A stretch of DNA of 26,688 bases from a virus: the IMG/VR virus record IMGVR_UViG_3300032117_000131, positions 1-26,688 of that record. One strand, written 5' to 3'. Both the position numbers and the translations under genes were made by a program. How positions within the stretch are numbered: the first letter of the stretch is position 1; each line of letters begins with the position of its first letter. Shown here one piece after another: positions 13,001 through 20,403 of the stretch. The notes below the pieces were generated by a model. The model ran no database searches. It saw only the letters and a list, made by a program, of their open reading frames with translations, and was not told the origin of the DNA.

Positions 13001-14505
13001 GTGCCCGAATTGGCCGTTTTTATTTTGTCGTTCATTGACTGCAAAATTTGGCGCAAATCAGAAAAAGAAACAACATCGGTCGGCAGGGTACCAATCCGAT
13101 CCACGACGGATTTTGCCAGCGGGCTTTCTTTAAGCGTGATGTTCTCGTTATCCTCAATAGTGCTTTTTGCTTTTTGCAAAGCAGGGGTGAGAATGTTTAA
13201 ACTTTTGTCGGGGTCAACGGCATCAAACAATCTTCTGCGCGTTTCATTTGCCGCGTCGCTGGCAGCTTGCTGAAGTTTACGAATAGCTTCGCCGGTGTCC
13301 TCAACGGGAGTACCTTCTGGCATTTGCGAATGAATAGCGTCCGCCTGATTTTGCAGATTGGAAATAATCATGTTTTCAGCATCGTCAACGTTGCTCAAAT
13401 GCGTTGCCAACACCTGTCCGGGGGACATGACATTTGCTCCAGCAGGAGCCAGATTTTCAACCAAATTTGCGCGCGCAGCATTTTGCGCGTCCTCAATCGC
13501 AGAAAGCTGCGGCGACATGCGGTCAGGAAAGGCCGTGCGCATGGCTTTTGTGCTTTGCGCAAGGCCAATGTCACCAGAAGCCTCAGCCGTTGTCATTGGT
13601 GCGCCGGGGACAAGTTCTTGCGCGTTCTGGATGTTTGCCAAAGCCGCTTCAGGGTTGGTTGCGTTTCTCCGAATAAGATCTGCAACGGCGTTTGTCCGCC
13701 CCGCGCTTGTGAGCGGCTGAATATAAGGTTTGGCCAGACCAGCAACGCCAGATCCAATTTTGCCAGCAACAGATGGAACAATGAGGCCAGCGGCCATGCC
13801 ATAAAGCGGGTCGCCCGTGATGTCGGTTGCGGCTTGCCCCGCAACGCCTGCACCTGCGGCTGTGGCGTATGACCCGGCCTTGCTCAGCGAAGGCACCACT
13901 GCATTTTTTAACGCGCCAAGGCTTTTTGCCGCGCCAGCTTCGCCGCCTATCAGGCCGCCGACCATTTGAAGCCCTGCAGCCTCATACTGTTCGGCTTTAT
14001 TTTGCGGAACATACGCGCCGGTCGTGTCGAAAATGGCATTTTCTGCAGTTTTTTGACTTGGAAGCCAAGTTAAGGGATTGGCGTATTTTTGAATTGTGTC
14101 AAAAGTCGTGGGATTTTTTTGTGTTTGAGCTTCCAGCGCTGCCGCTTTTGCCTTTGATTGCTCAACAAATTGCTTGCCAAAAACCGCCTGATTGGCGCGA
14201 TCAACCAGATATGAAGCCATGTCATTGAGGTTTGGAACCAAAGACACGGTTCCGCCAATAGCCCCGCGAATCAATTCTGTCGCCGCCAACTTTCCTTGAC
14301 GCGACGCAAACGTGTCATCTGGCGCGCTGGACAAAGGCGCGCCCTGCTGTATCACCTGATGCAATTCCTCGTCCGTCATTTGACTTGGATCAAATGAAGC
14401 GCTTGTGGGTGCGGGCGCAGCCGAAGCTGCTGATGGGGTCGAGCCTTGAGAAGCAATCGCGGAAAGCTGCTCGTCCGTCATTGATGTGGGATCAAAATCG
14501 GCCAT
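10051..14505 (-). CDS. Giant ejection-type virion protein with DdrB-like ParB domain, 1484 aa
   Basis: Visible parts in order: two short motif copies at the N-terminus (FDPTSMTDEQL and FDPSQMTDEEL, within the first 50 residues), a hydrophobic Ala/Gly-rich stretch (about 180-260), long helices, and at about 590-755 a DdrB-like ParB-superfamily domain. That domain shows QSRDRAAGPAQEQV, MGAPIVGPDNVVESGNGRTM and ARRTTEFTPEQRRIFAE. Long helical regions follow, and the tail has GGRIAPEAQADRLINAAERA. ParB-like domains of this type also occur in phage anti-restriction proteins such as DarB relatives. Size, position after the transglycosylase protein and helical content fit a protein ejected into the host. 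No ATPase or helicase motif is seen. Confidence 0.75.
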   Translation of the reverse strand: MADFDPTSMTDEQLSAIASQGSTPSAASAAPAPTSASFDPSQMTDEELHQVIQQGAPLSSAPDDTFASRQGKLAATELIRGAIGGTVSLVPNLNDMASYLVDRANQAVFGKQFVEQSKAKAAALEAQTQKNPTTFDTIQKYANPLTWLPSQKTAENAIFDTTGAYVPQNKAEQYEAAGLQMVGGLIGGEAGAAKSLGALKNAVVPSLSKAGSYATAAGAGVAGQAATDITGDPLYGMAAGLIVPSVAGKIGSGVAGLAKPYIQPLTSAGRTNAVADLIRRNATNPEAALANIQNAQELVPGAPMTTAEASGDIGLAQSTKAMRTAFPDRMSPQLSAIEDAQNAARANLVENLAPAGANVMSPGQVLATHLSNVDDAENMIISNLQNQADAIHSQMPEGTPVEDTGEAIRKLQQAASDAANETRRRLFDAVDPDKSLNILTPALQKAKSTIEDNENITLKESPLAKSVVDRIGTLPTDVVSFSDLRQILQSMNDKIKTANSGTVEPQSDRLIKILRSALWNDINNAVDNQHKFEMAQKEAGLPLPNGTIQDRLNEASSDIFGAPPPPAAAAPAAPSATPQGSPVNLNNYEISYPHGSIQAKYEVVDHDNLVPSHDANFNMRSDYPQELQSRDRAAGPAQEQVISMANDLHPNELMPSPVSAMGAPIVGPDNVVESGNGRTMAIGRAYDEGKADAYRKRIEDMGFDTTGMKKPVLVARRTTEFTPEQRRIFAESSQPASLGLGMGASEQGVSDAKLMNGMSEPVQPGAINSAANRNFVKEFLGKLSVGDRRNFLDANGNLSPSGVRRLNAALFHRAWGDEDILHKVFESADDNIKNIGGALTDTAAKWGEVRRAAANGEIDPSHDITKPLLDTVKTIMRQRDESARGVNHGASLSDYLNQRDAFNEPVSPEVTRLLVPNGERVASRREMTERLNRYADQALLNKKGETNMFGEGDLPSESVLKASNDASDAQETKINQAFPSGAQEKPTAETAQPAPKAEGPEPEPLPTLSPNMTEEDAVKLKAANAYHAEYIGKFKSGPTGNILKSNGFFNPDGTPQYVMPDSKVAAKVFTSGDTGYETVKKVLSDGNNDPDLIDRMKDIATTRLREMMKGNEHLSPKVLQSWGQKYAGAIRALEEVSPGFTNKFSNMAKATKALGDAQARYINFAKNAQKGAAANLVGAYSPDHVKDIVGGLLKQSDGALQIKNLIAKMKADPSLPGEAGIAGLRRAGAEWMKDNLTNYGKKGGEDIVSGAKLRNFLNSNSDAVRELYGEEGLNNMRRLQADMERTQTAINNASVKGGSDTGQNKYLTAKVVGQGHGSIGAAMTFAGFEALQHFGLRGAAAVAALAGARSVLSSLRAHGISNIQDLYMEALADPKIGAAMLQRGIENNGQLNANAVRNLAKTVKNSGLNAIRLSEQDREKSDDLEQRKRIGRATGGRIAPEAQADRLINAAERAKKQVNKTTEPLLNVPDDHIIRALNVAQAAI

Positions 14506-17500
14506 TTACTGAACCCCTGATTGCTGCTGCCTTCTTAAAAGCTCCGCCCGTGCTGCGGCTATTTGCTCAGTCGCATATCTTGGTGCGCTGCCCACCTTGG
14601 CGGAACTGGGCTGTGCGGCATTACTGAATGCCGACTGGCCGCTTCCCGGAGTGTACCAAGGATTGTCCATAATGGCTTTATTGCGTATTGCCAGCAAATC
14701 ATCTTTTGCCAAGTCGGCTTTTGACATTTGACCAAAAACGCTTTGTGACGCATCCGCCTTTTGCTTGTAAAGTTTGTAAATATAATCAAACGCTCCGGGT
14801 AATAGTTGCGGGCCAGTAACCGTGCTAAGGTATCTGTTAAACTCAGCAACACGGGGGGCGGTTCCAAGTTCAGTTTTTGCAAATTGAGTACCAAGGGACG
14901 TGCGTATTTTTTCAGCAGCCTGAGTCGCAGCGGGATTAGCGCCAAAATCCTTTAATACATTTTCAGGAACACCAAGCTCTTGAAAATATGCGGCAAAATC
15001 ATTAAAATTGTTGCTAAATGGCCCCATGCTCACTTTTGGCTGTCCCTTTTCATCAAAAAGAGCGTCGCGCTGTGCATTGGCGCTTTGCAATTCTTCGTTT
15101 GCAGTTTTTGCTTCATTCGCCGCTTCTTCGTAGACCTTGCTGTTCATTGCAATGCGGGTCTCCCCTAATTTTGTTGCATTGGCTGCTTGGGCGGCAATAG
15201 ACGCCTTTGCGGCACCAACGCCGGGAATTTCCATCATTGTTGTTGAGCCGTCAGGGTTGACTGTTTCAACCACGCCGCGATCAAGAATTTTGTTGTAATC
15301 ATCGCGCAGTCTTTGAGACAATTCACGACCTTCTGGGTACAAAGAAGCCGCCTGTATTTGCTGCTGCAATTTCCAGATGTTTTGAGTGTCAGGAACTTTG
15401 CTCCAGAACGGATCATTTGCGCTTGGAGCGCTCTGGACTATTTGCTTCTCAACGGGTGACGGCGTGGCGGTTGGGGTTTGAGACTGGCTTGCTGCAGGTT
15501 GTGCAGTGGCAGTTGCCGGCGCACCGGCAAGCTGCTGCCCTGCAGCATTTACAGGAGCGCCAGCCTGATACCCAGCAACAGGCCCAGCAGCTTTCGCAAT
15601 ATTAACAACATTCGGCTGTGCGGATTGGGCGGGAGCGGCTTGCGGCATGACGCCACCCGAACCATTGGTTGTTGATGCGCCAACGGAAGGAGGTGCGGCA
15701 AGGGTTGGAGCGCTTGCTCCATTAAGCAAGCCAGTCGCGCCCTGTTGCGACAAGAAGTCTGAAAACTCAACCGGCGGCAATCCAGCCAACTGGCGAGACA
15801 GGTTTGTGGAGCGCCAAGTGTTTGCCAACTCGGCCAACTTGCCTGTGCGAGAAATATCGGCTTCCTGCTGGCGAATGCCCAAACCCTGCTGCTGAATGCC
15901 AAGTTCCTGACCGCGCTGCTGCTGCGCCACTTTTGTGTTCTGTTGCGCTTGATAAGCCTGAGCACCGCCGCCCAAGCCTTGCAACAAAGCTGCGCCAAAA
16001 TAACGGCTAGGCGAAGAAGCCATAGCGCCAAGGCCAGACAGAACAGGGACGATGAGATCGGATGATGTCAGCTTGTCCCACCAGCTTCCTGTCTGGCTGG
16101 ACGGAGGCGCAACGCCGCCAGCGGGGGGAGGGCTGCTGGCCTGCGCGCTTTGCCCCGAATTAACGCCTGTGGCTTTATCAAGACCAAAAAGCCCCTGCGC
16201 ATGAGCCTGCGTCCAAGCACCAGCGCCGTTCTGTTTGATATACTGAGCACCGTAATCAAGAATTTCAGGTTGATTTTTTGGATCCGCCAAAAACGCAACC
16301 CTTTGCTGAGGTGTGCTGTTTTTGTAGAAATCTGGATATTTCTCCGCAAGGAATTGATCGCCAACTCCAGCATTGGGGTATTGGTCTGAAGCGCCCTTAA
16401 CATGAAACTGCAGCAGGCCGCCGCTTGATCCGTTATCGCCAATAGACGCATTGCCAGCTTTATACCCGCTTTCGCCACCAATCAGGCGAGCATAATGATC
16501 GGGGTTTATGCCCGCTTTTTGCGCCGCCGAAATAGCCATAGCCTTGTAATCAGGCGGGCTCGGAGGTGCATTGTCGTTGGTTGCAGGCACTGGCTGATCA
16601 GGCGCAACGGGAGTGTTGTCGTTCTGCGCCACATAAGCAAGGTCGCTGTCCGATACGCCGCCGTCGGTTGCATAGCCGTGACGGCCGCTGGCAACGCCGC
16701 CAGAAGCAAACGGCAGGATGGAAAGAATATCGCTGCCAAGGCTTGCAATGGAGCCAAGCGCGCCAATCCCACTTCCGGAGCTGCTGGATCCAGTACCAGA
16801 CTGCATACCCTTTGCATCAGCCTCAAGCTGCGCAGGTGACTGTTCACCGCTTTTGACAACATCACTCAGGGGATCGTTATCATCTGCGCTGTCGCCGGCA
16901 TAAGGCATCACGCCGCCAGAAGCGTAATGGTGGCGCGGAACGCCGCCAAAAGCAAAACCGTCAAGGGTTGCGCCGGTGTCGGTTGGCCCTTGAACGGCTC
17001 CAGAACCGCTTACATCTGGGTTGACGCCAATTCCTGTGTTGGTTGCCGCTGGCGGCGGGGAAGCCGCATTGGCGGCCCAGTTTTTGACACCAACACCGGT
17101 GTTAAAAATGTCCTTGCCGCTTTTGATGGCACTGTCAACGGCGCTCAATTCTTGCGCAACATTGTCCTGTGGGACTTTTTGCGGCTGTGCAAGCATCAGT
17201 TTCCCGACGGGCAGAGAAGCTGCAGGAACAACACCCTTACCGCCCGGCAAAGACGAGGCTGAATGGCCGTATATGCCAGACATTGCGCCGGGTGCGTACA
17301 TTTGCTCTTGAGATGCAAGCATAGCGCCCATGCCGCTATCAAGGCCGCCGTCATACCCCTCAGTGTTGGAGACAACCGCGCCATTCAGTGCGTAGCCATG
17401 ACGAGGCATAATGCCGCCGCCGCGAGCCTGTCTTTGACTTGAGTCTGGCGAATTGTCTTGCTCCGGCGATGTTTCTGGAATGCCGCTGTAGCCACCATAA

Positions 17501-18903
17501 GTTGGAGCGACTGGGCCGCCGTTTGGATTGTAGTCATGGTTGTTCAGTTGAAACTGATTGATCAGGGGCTCTGTTGCGTTCTTTTGATTGCTGAACGGAT
17601 TTGTTGTTGATGGCGAAGATGGTGCGGCAGCATTTTGCGCAAAATAGTTGATAGGTGCAGAAGTTGCAGCGGCAGGGGCCTTGAACACAGGCGCAAGGGA
17701 TTGCGCGTTTGCAATTTCTGCGGAAGTTGAGGGCGAAGATGTTGGAAGCGAGGCTTGAATTGCAGCGAGATCAATCGGAGCGCCACCAGCCGCAAACCCT
17801 TCAAACATATTGTGAGGCATGACGCCGCCACCCTGAGAGGCAACGCCGCCAGAATAAAAATGCCCGCGCTTTGCGGCATCTTCTGTGGCCTTTTTGTAAT
17901 TGACCGTTTTGTATCCGGAGGCAATTCCGACCGCTTCAGGATGTTTTTTCTCAACATTTTGCGCCATAAGGCCAATTTGGGTGCGAGGATCGCCCTTGTA
18001 GTTGTAGCTGTAAATCTTCTGCCCGTCGAAAGTTTCGCCAACGGTTTTAATGTTTTCCTTCAAACGTTCATCAGAGAAAAACGACATGGGCGAAGTCGTT
18101 GTTGTGGTAGAACCAGACAGCGCGCCGGTGCCTTCTGCAATATTTGCGAGAAACTGCGCAACTTGAAACGGGTATGCCTGTTGCTGCTGGAATTGATTGT
18201 AAAGCGCGGACAGGCCAGCCTGTTGAGTCTGCTGCTCCATTGTCCCCGCGCCAAGCTGCGCCTGAGCGCCAGCGAGGGCCGCCCCCTGAGCGCCAGCACC
18301 AAGATTTGCCAGTTGGTTGCCGCCAGCCTGAAGGCGGGCAAGATTTTGCTGTTCCGCCGAAAGATTGACGCCCTGCTGCTGCGCTGCAGTGGCCAAGGCC
18401 TGATTATATCCCGTATTCATGATATTCGCATTGGTCTGCGAATTGGCAAGGTTCTGCTGATTGGCCAAATTGGCCTGAGCAACGCCAGCGCGGTCGCCGC
18501 CAAACGCGCCGCTCATGATGTTGTTACCTGTCAGGGCGGCAGACTGCTGCGCGTTTTGGTTCTGCTCCTGAGCCGCTGTAGCGCCAAGAACGGTGTTCAG
18601 ATATGGCGACAAATATTGCTGCGTCTGCAACGCTTGCGGATTGGCCGCTTGAGATCCAGCAAGGGTCATCTGAGCCCCGCCCTGATAATAGGGCTGGGCC
18701 AAATTGGCGGCTGTGTTTATGCCGCCAACGCCTGCATATTGTTGCTGATTGACGGGCGCAACAAACGCATTGGGATCGGTGCTGTATTGCTGAAACGGCG
18801 TTGCAGCGACGCTTTGCGCCTGAGAGTTGACGGAATTGTACCGAGCCAATACTTCGGGGGGTATGGATACGGATGAAGTAGTTGTGCCGGACTTTCCGCC
18901 CAT
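14506..18903 (-). CDS. Giant virion protein with internal S74 chaperone and lysozyme-like domain, 1465 aa
   Basis: Parts in order: a Gln/Ala/Asn-rich helical N-terminus (1-270); a peptidase S74-type intramolecular chaperone domain (about 274-342; FFSDERLKENI with the probable Ser277/Lys282 dyad, then RTQIGLMAQNVEKKHPEAV); a low-complexity region with repeated GG-x-MP-x-HGYA motifs (about 348-735); a lysozyme/transglycosylase-like domain (about 795-925; Glu811 in LIGGESGYKA, GLLQFH); then Pro/Ala/Gln-rich linkers and a helical C-terminus. It most likely cuts peptidoglycan during DNA entry. S74 domains usually sit at the extreme C-terminus of fibres, so this place is unusual. ATG 18903 has GGAG upstream, and the stop abuts the next ATG. 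Confidence 0.78.
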   Translation of the reverse strand: MGGKSGTTTSSVSIPPEVLARYNSVNSQAQSVAATPFQQYSTDPNAFVAPVNQQQYAGVGGINTAANLAQPYYQGGAQMTLAGSQAANPQALQTQQYLSPYLNTVLGATAAQEQNQNAQQSAALTGNNIMSGAFGGDRAGVAQANLANQQNLANSQTNANIMNTGYNQALATAAQQQGVNLSAEQQNLARLQAGGNQLANLGAGAQGAALAGAQAQLGAGTMEQQTQQAGLSALYNQFQQQQAYPFQVAQFLANIAEGTGALSGSTTTTTSPMSFFSDERLKENIKTVGETFDGQKIYSYNYKGDPRTQIGLMAQNVEKKHPEAVGIASGYKTVNYKKATEDAAKRGHFYSGGVASQGGGVMPHNMFEGFAAGGAPIDLAAIQASLPTSSPSTSAEIANAQSLAPVFKAPAAATSAPINYFAQNAAAPSSPSTTNPFSNQKNATEPLINQFQLNNHDYNPNGGPVAPTYGGYSGIPETSPEQDNSPDSSQRQARGGGIMPRHGYALNGAVVSNTEGYDGGLDSGMGAMLASQEQMYAPGAMSGIYGHSASSLPGGKGVVPAASLPVGKLMLAQPQKVPQDNVAQELSAVDSAIKSGKDIFNTGVGVKNWAANAASPPPAATNTGIGVNPDVSGSGAVQGPTDTGATLDGFAFGGVPRHHYASGGVMPYAGDSADDNDPLSDVVKSGEQSPAQLEADAKGMQSGTGSSSSGSGIGALGSIASLGSDILSILPFASGGVASGRHGYATDGGVSDSDLAYVAQNDNTPVAPDQPVPATNDNAPPSPPDYKAMAISAAQKAGINPDHYARLIGGESGYKAGNASIGDNGSSGGLLQFHVKGASDQYPNAGVGDQFLAEKYPDFYKNSTPQQRVAFLADPKNQPEILDYGAQYIKQNGAGAWTQAHAQGLFGLDKATGVNSGQSAQASSPPPAGGVAPPSSQTGSWWDKLTSSDLIVPVLSGLGAMASSPSRYFGAALLQGLGGGAQAYQAQQNTKVAQQQRGQELGIQQQGLGIRQQEADISRTGKLAELANTWRSTNLSRQLAGLPPVEFSDFLSQQGATGLLNGASAPTLAAPPSVGASTTNGSGGVMPQAAPAQSAQPNVVNIAKAAGPVAGYQAGAPVNAAGQQLAGAPATATAQPAASQSQTPTATPSPVEKQIVQSAPSANDPFWSKVPDTQNIWKLQQQIQAASLYPEGRELSQRLRDDYNKILDRGVVETVNPDGSTTMMEIPGVGAAKASIAAQAANATKLGETRIAMNSKVYEEAANEAKTANEELQSANAQRDALFDEKGQPKVSMGPFSNNFNDFAAYFQELGVPENVLKDFGANPAATQAAEKIRTSLGTQFAKTELGTAPRVAEFNRYLSTVTGPQLLPGAFDYIYKLYKQKADASQSVFGQMSKADLAKDDLLAIRNKAIMDNPWYTPGSGQSAFSNAAQPSSAKVGSAPRYATEQIAAARAELLRRQQQSGVQ
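16655..17870 (-). repeat. Degenerate GG-(V/I)-MP-x-H-x-Y motifs in the giant virion protein
   Basis: Four blocks of related short motifs lie in the low-complexity part of the 1465-aa protein: SGGVASQGGGVMPHNMFEGF and AAGGAP (about 17777-17860), GGGIMPRHGYALNG (about 17374-17430), FGGVPRHHYASGGVMPY (about 16885-16960) and ASGGVASGRHGYATDGG (about 16655-16715). The coding DNA repeats elements such as ACGCCGCCAGAAGC. Related single motifs end the 1484-aa protein (ATGGRIAPE) and occur in the 211-aa protein (AFGGAAPEF). Confidence 0.55.
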
Positions 18904-18904
18904 A

Positions 18905-19396
18905 TTAGTGCTCCGATGAAGTATGGTGGCCGGTTACAGCACCATAAAGAAAAAACGCCCCGCTTGGTTTCCCAAATTGACGTTCATAAAGACGAACCTT
19001 TGCCTCTGTGCGACGATTTGAAAGAACACCTATAATCAATGGGATGCCCAAAGAGTCAGCGGCCTGTTTTGAAAATTCGCAAAGTTTCCGCGCGCGGCCA
19101 CCTTTTGCAGACCTGAAATCGGGATCAATGAAAATAGCCTTCTCTTCCAACACTTCAGCGTCAGAATACCACATTGTTCCAACGCGGAGAAGCACCGCAC
19201 CTTCAACTTTTCCATTCGGCTCGCCAATCACGCCAATAAGGCCACGCTCGCGGTTCAGCGCCGGCCAAATTTCGGCAAGAAGTTTTTTGGGGTTTGGGTT
19301 TACAAAACCATTTTCCTCACAAGCCGACAAAGCAAGATCCATAATTGCATGGACTTCTTCAGGAACGGCGACCCTAACGCGAAGTGTGTCTGTCAT
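18905..19396 (-). CDS. GNAT-family acetyltransferase, 163 aa
   Basis: The protein has the GNAT pattern: an N-terminal strand-helix (LRVRVAVPEEVHAIMDLA), a central strand EGAVLLRVGTMWY, the strand EKAIFIDPDF leading into the acetyl-CoA pyrophosphate loop RSAKGGRARKL (95-105), a helix, then IPLIIGVLSN and a C-terminal LYERQFGKPSG typical of the last conserved helix-turn. It would use acetyl-CoA to modify an amine; the substrate is unknown. ATG 19396 with AAGGA upstream is preferred over TTG 19402. Lying among structural genes, it may modify a virion or host protein late in infection. Similar GNATs are frequent at this place in related phages, as far as I recall. Confidence 0.75.
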   Translation of the reverse strand: MTDTLRVRVAVPEEVHAIMDLALSACEENGFVNPNPKKLLAEIWPALNRERGLIGVIGEPNGKVEGAVLLRVGTMWYSDAEVLEEKAIFIDPDFRSAKGGRARKLCEFSKQAADSLGIPLIIGVLSNRRTEAKVRLYERQFGKPSGAFFLYGAVTGHHTSSEH

Positions 19397-19398
19397 GT

Positions 19399-20034
19399 TC
19401 AATCCTTTTTAGGGCCGGGCAGTTTTTGCAATGTCTTGATGGTCTTTTTGCGCATTCTTTTTACAAAAGCATCGAGTATGCGATGGCCCTCTTCCAAGTC
19501 GCCGTTCCCAATGCGAAGAACATCTCTAGGATGAATAACATATTCACCGCCGGCCGCAACAATCGGCACACTGTTGGACGCGCCGCCACCTGCTTTTTGC
19601 GGCAACTGCGCATTATATGGCGTTGACGACTGTCCGTATTCACCGCCCTTCTGGCCGTATGGCGTACCGGTAAAAATGCGATGAGCAGATTTAAAGCCCG
19701 CCATTGTGTTGCCTTCGCCCATTGCGCTGATAATGTCGGCGGGAATAACGTAAGAGCCTGAATGAACGTGCATAGGCAGATGATCTGTGCGGCCAGCTAC
19801 AGGACTGTGGATAGGGCCATGAAAAAGTTTTGGAACTTTATCGCGGATTGGCTTAATTGTTTTGCGCATCATAAATTCAGGCGCAGCGCCGCCAAAAGCG
19901 CGATGAACGTTGCGGGATTGTCTGGCCTCATGAAGCGCGGCAGCTATTGCCTGATCCTGAGAATGCCCGGCATGGATCATCTCGCGGATATTTCCGCTGA
20001 TCGTTGCTTGAGATTTACCATGCTTCAACGGCAT
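19399..20034 (-). CDS. Conserved phage structural-region protein, 211 aa
   Basis: It starts MPLKHGKSQATISGNIREMI followed by HAGHSQDQAIAAALHEAR, a helical opening widely shared among podovirus-like phages. Next come a FGGAAPEF motif, a conserved centre (GRTDHLPMHVHSGSYVIPAD, then MGEGNTMAGFK) and a late VAAGGEYVIHPRDVLRIG. The two similar segments SGSYVIPADII and GGEYVIHPRDV look like an internal repeat. Function is unknown; it is probably a virion component or an assembly factor. ATG 20034 has AAGGTG upstream. A basic C-terminus (KRMRKKTIKTLQKLPGPKK) stands out. Confidence 0.72.
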   Translation of the reverse strand: MPLKHGKSQATISGNIREMIHAGHSQDQAIAAALHEARQSRNVHRAFGGAAPEFMMRKTIKPIRDKVPKLFHGPIHSPVAGRTDHLPMHVHSGSYVIPADIISAMGEGNTMAGFKSAHRIFTGTPYGQKGGEYGQSSTPYNAQLPQKAGGGASNSVPIVAAGGEYVIHPRDVLRIGNGDLEEGHRILDAFVKRMRKKTIKTLQKLPGPKKD

Positions 20035-20043
20035 TTTTGCACC

Positions 20044-20403
20044 TTATGTATAGCTTACATTGACCACTTGGCCGGTTCCGGGAGAAACAACAAGACCTGA
20101 AAGGCAGGGCATTTTCACAACATAAATGCCAACGGCCATCGGAATATAGCACAACCTGTTTCCAGTTAATGCCGATGAATATGTGTTTGTGGTGTCGTAA
20201 ATCATGCCAGTTGTTGACCCTGCAACAATGACGCTCACGGTCGCCAACCAAGTTTTGCCGCTTTGAACCAGTGTTATTGCAGATATTTCACCGCTATTGT
20301 TGTTGCCGTTGGTGCCAAAAATTGACGCAAGCGTAGAATTTACGCTGTTGACAGCAACAACCAAATTTTTCTGGGCTGAAAGAATATCGTCTGTGCTAGC
20401 CAT
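20044..20403 (-). CDS. Conserved small virion protein, 119 aa
   Basis: ATG 20403 shares its A with the TAA of the upstream gene (TAATG), so translation is probably coupled; the longer frame from 20454 lies inside that gene. The N-terminal helix (STDDILSAQKNLVVAVNSVN) is followed by beta structure with GMIYDTTNTY, IPMAVGIY and the end GLVVSPGTGQVVNVSYT. That end is common to a small structural protein of many environmental podovirus-like phages. Its exact place in the particle is not known to me. Confidence 0.72.
   Translation of the reverse strand: MASTDDILSAQKNLVVAVNSVNSTLASIFGTNGNNNSGEISAITLVQSGKTWLATVSVIVAGSTTGMIYDTTNTYSSALTGNRLCYIPMAVGIYVVKMPCLSGLVVSPGTGQVVNVSYT

Noticed and set aside
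12265-13872. Long forward-strand ORFs (190 and 201 codons) opposite the 1484-aa gene
   Set aside because: They have no recognisable domain and no ribosome site, and they lie within a continuous, domain-bearing reverse-strand gene.
17755-18876. A 373-codon forward-strand ORF opposite the 1465-aa virion protein gene
   Set aside because: It is the antisense shadow of an Ala/Gln-rich gene. The reverse strand has recognisable domains, a Shine-Dalgarno and clean junctions, while the forward translation shows no family motif.
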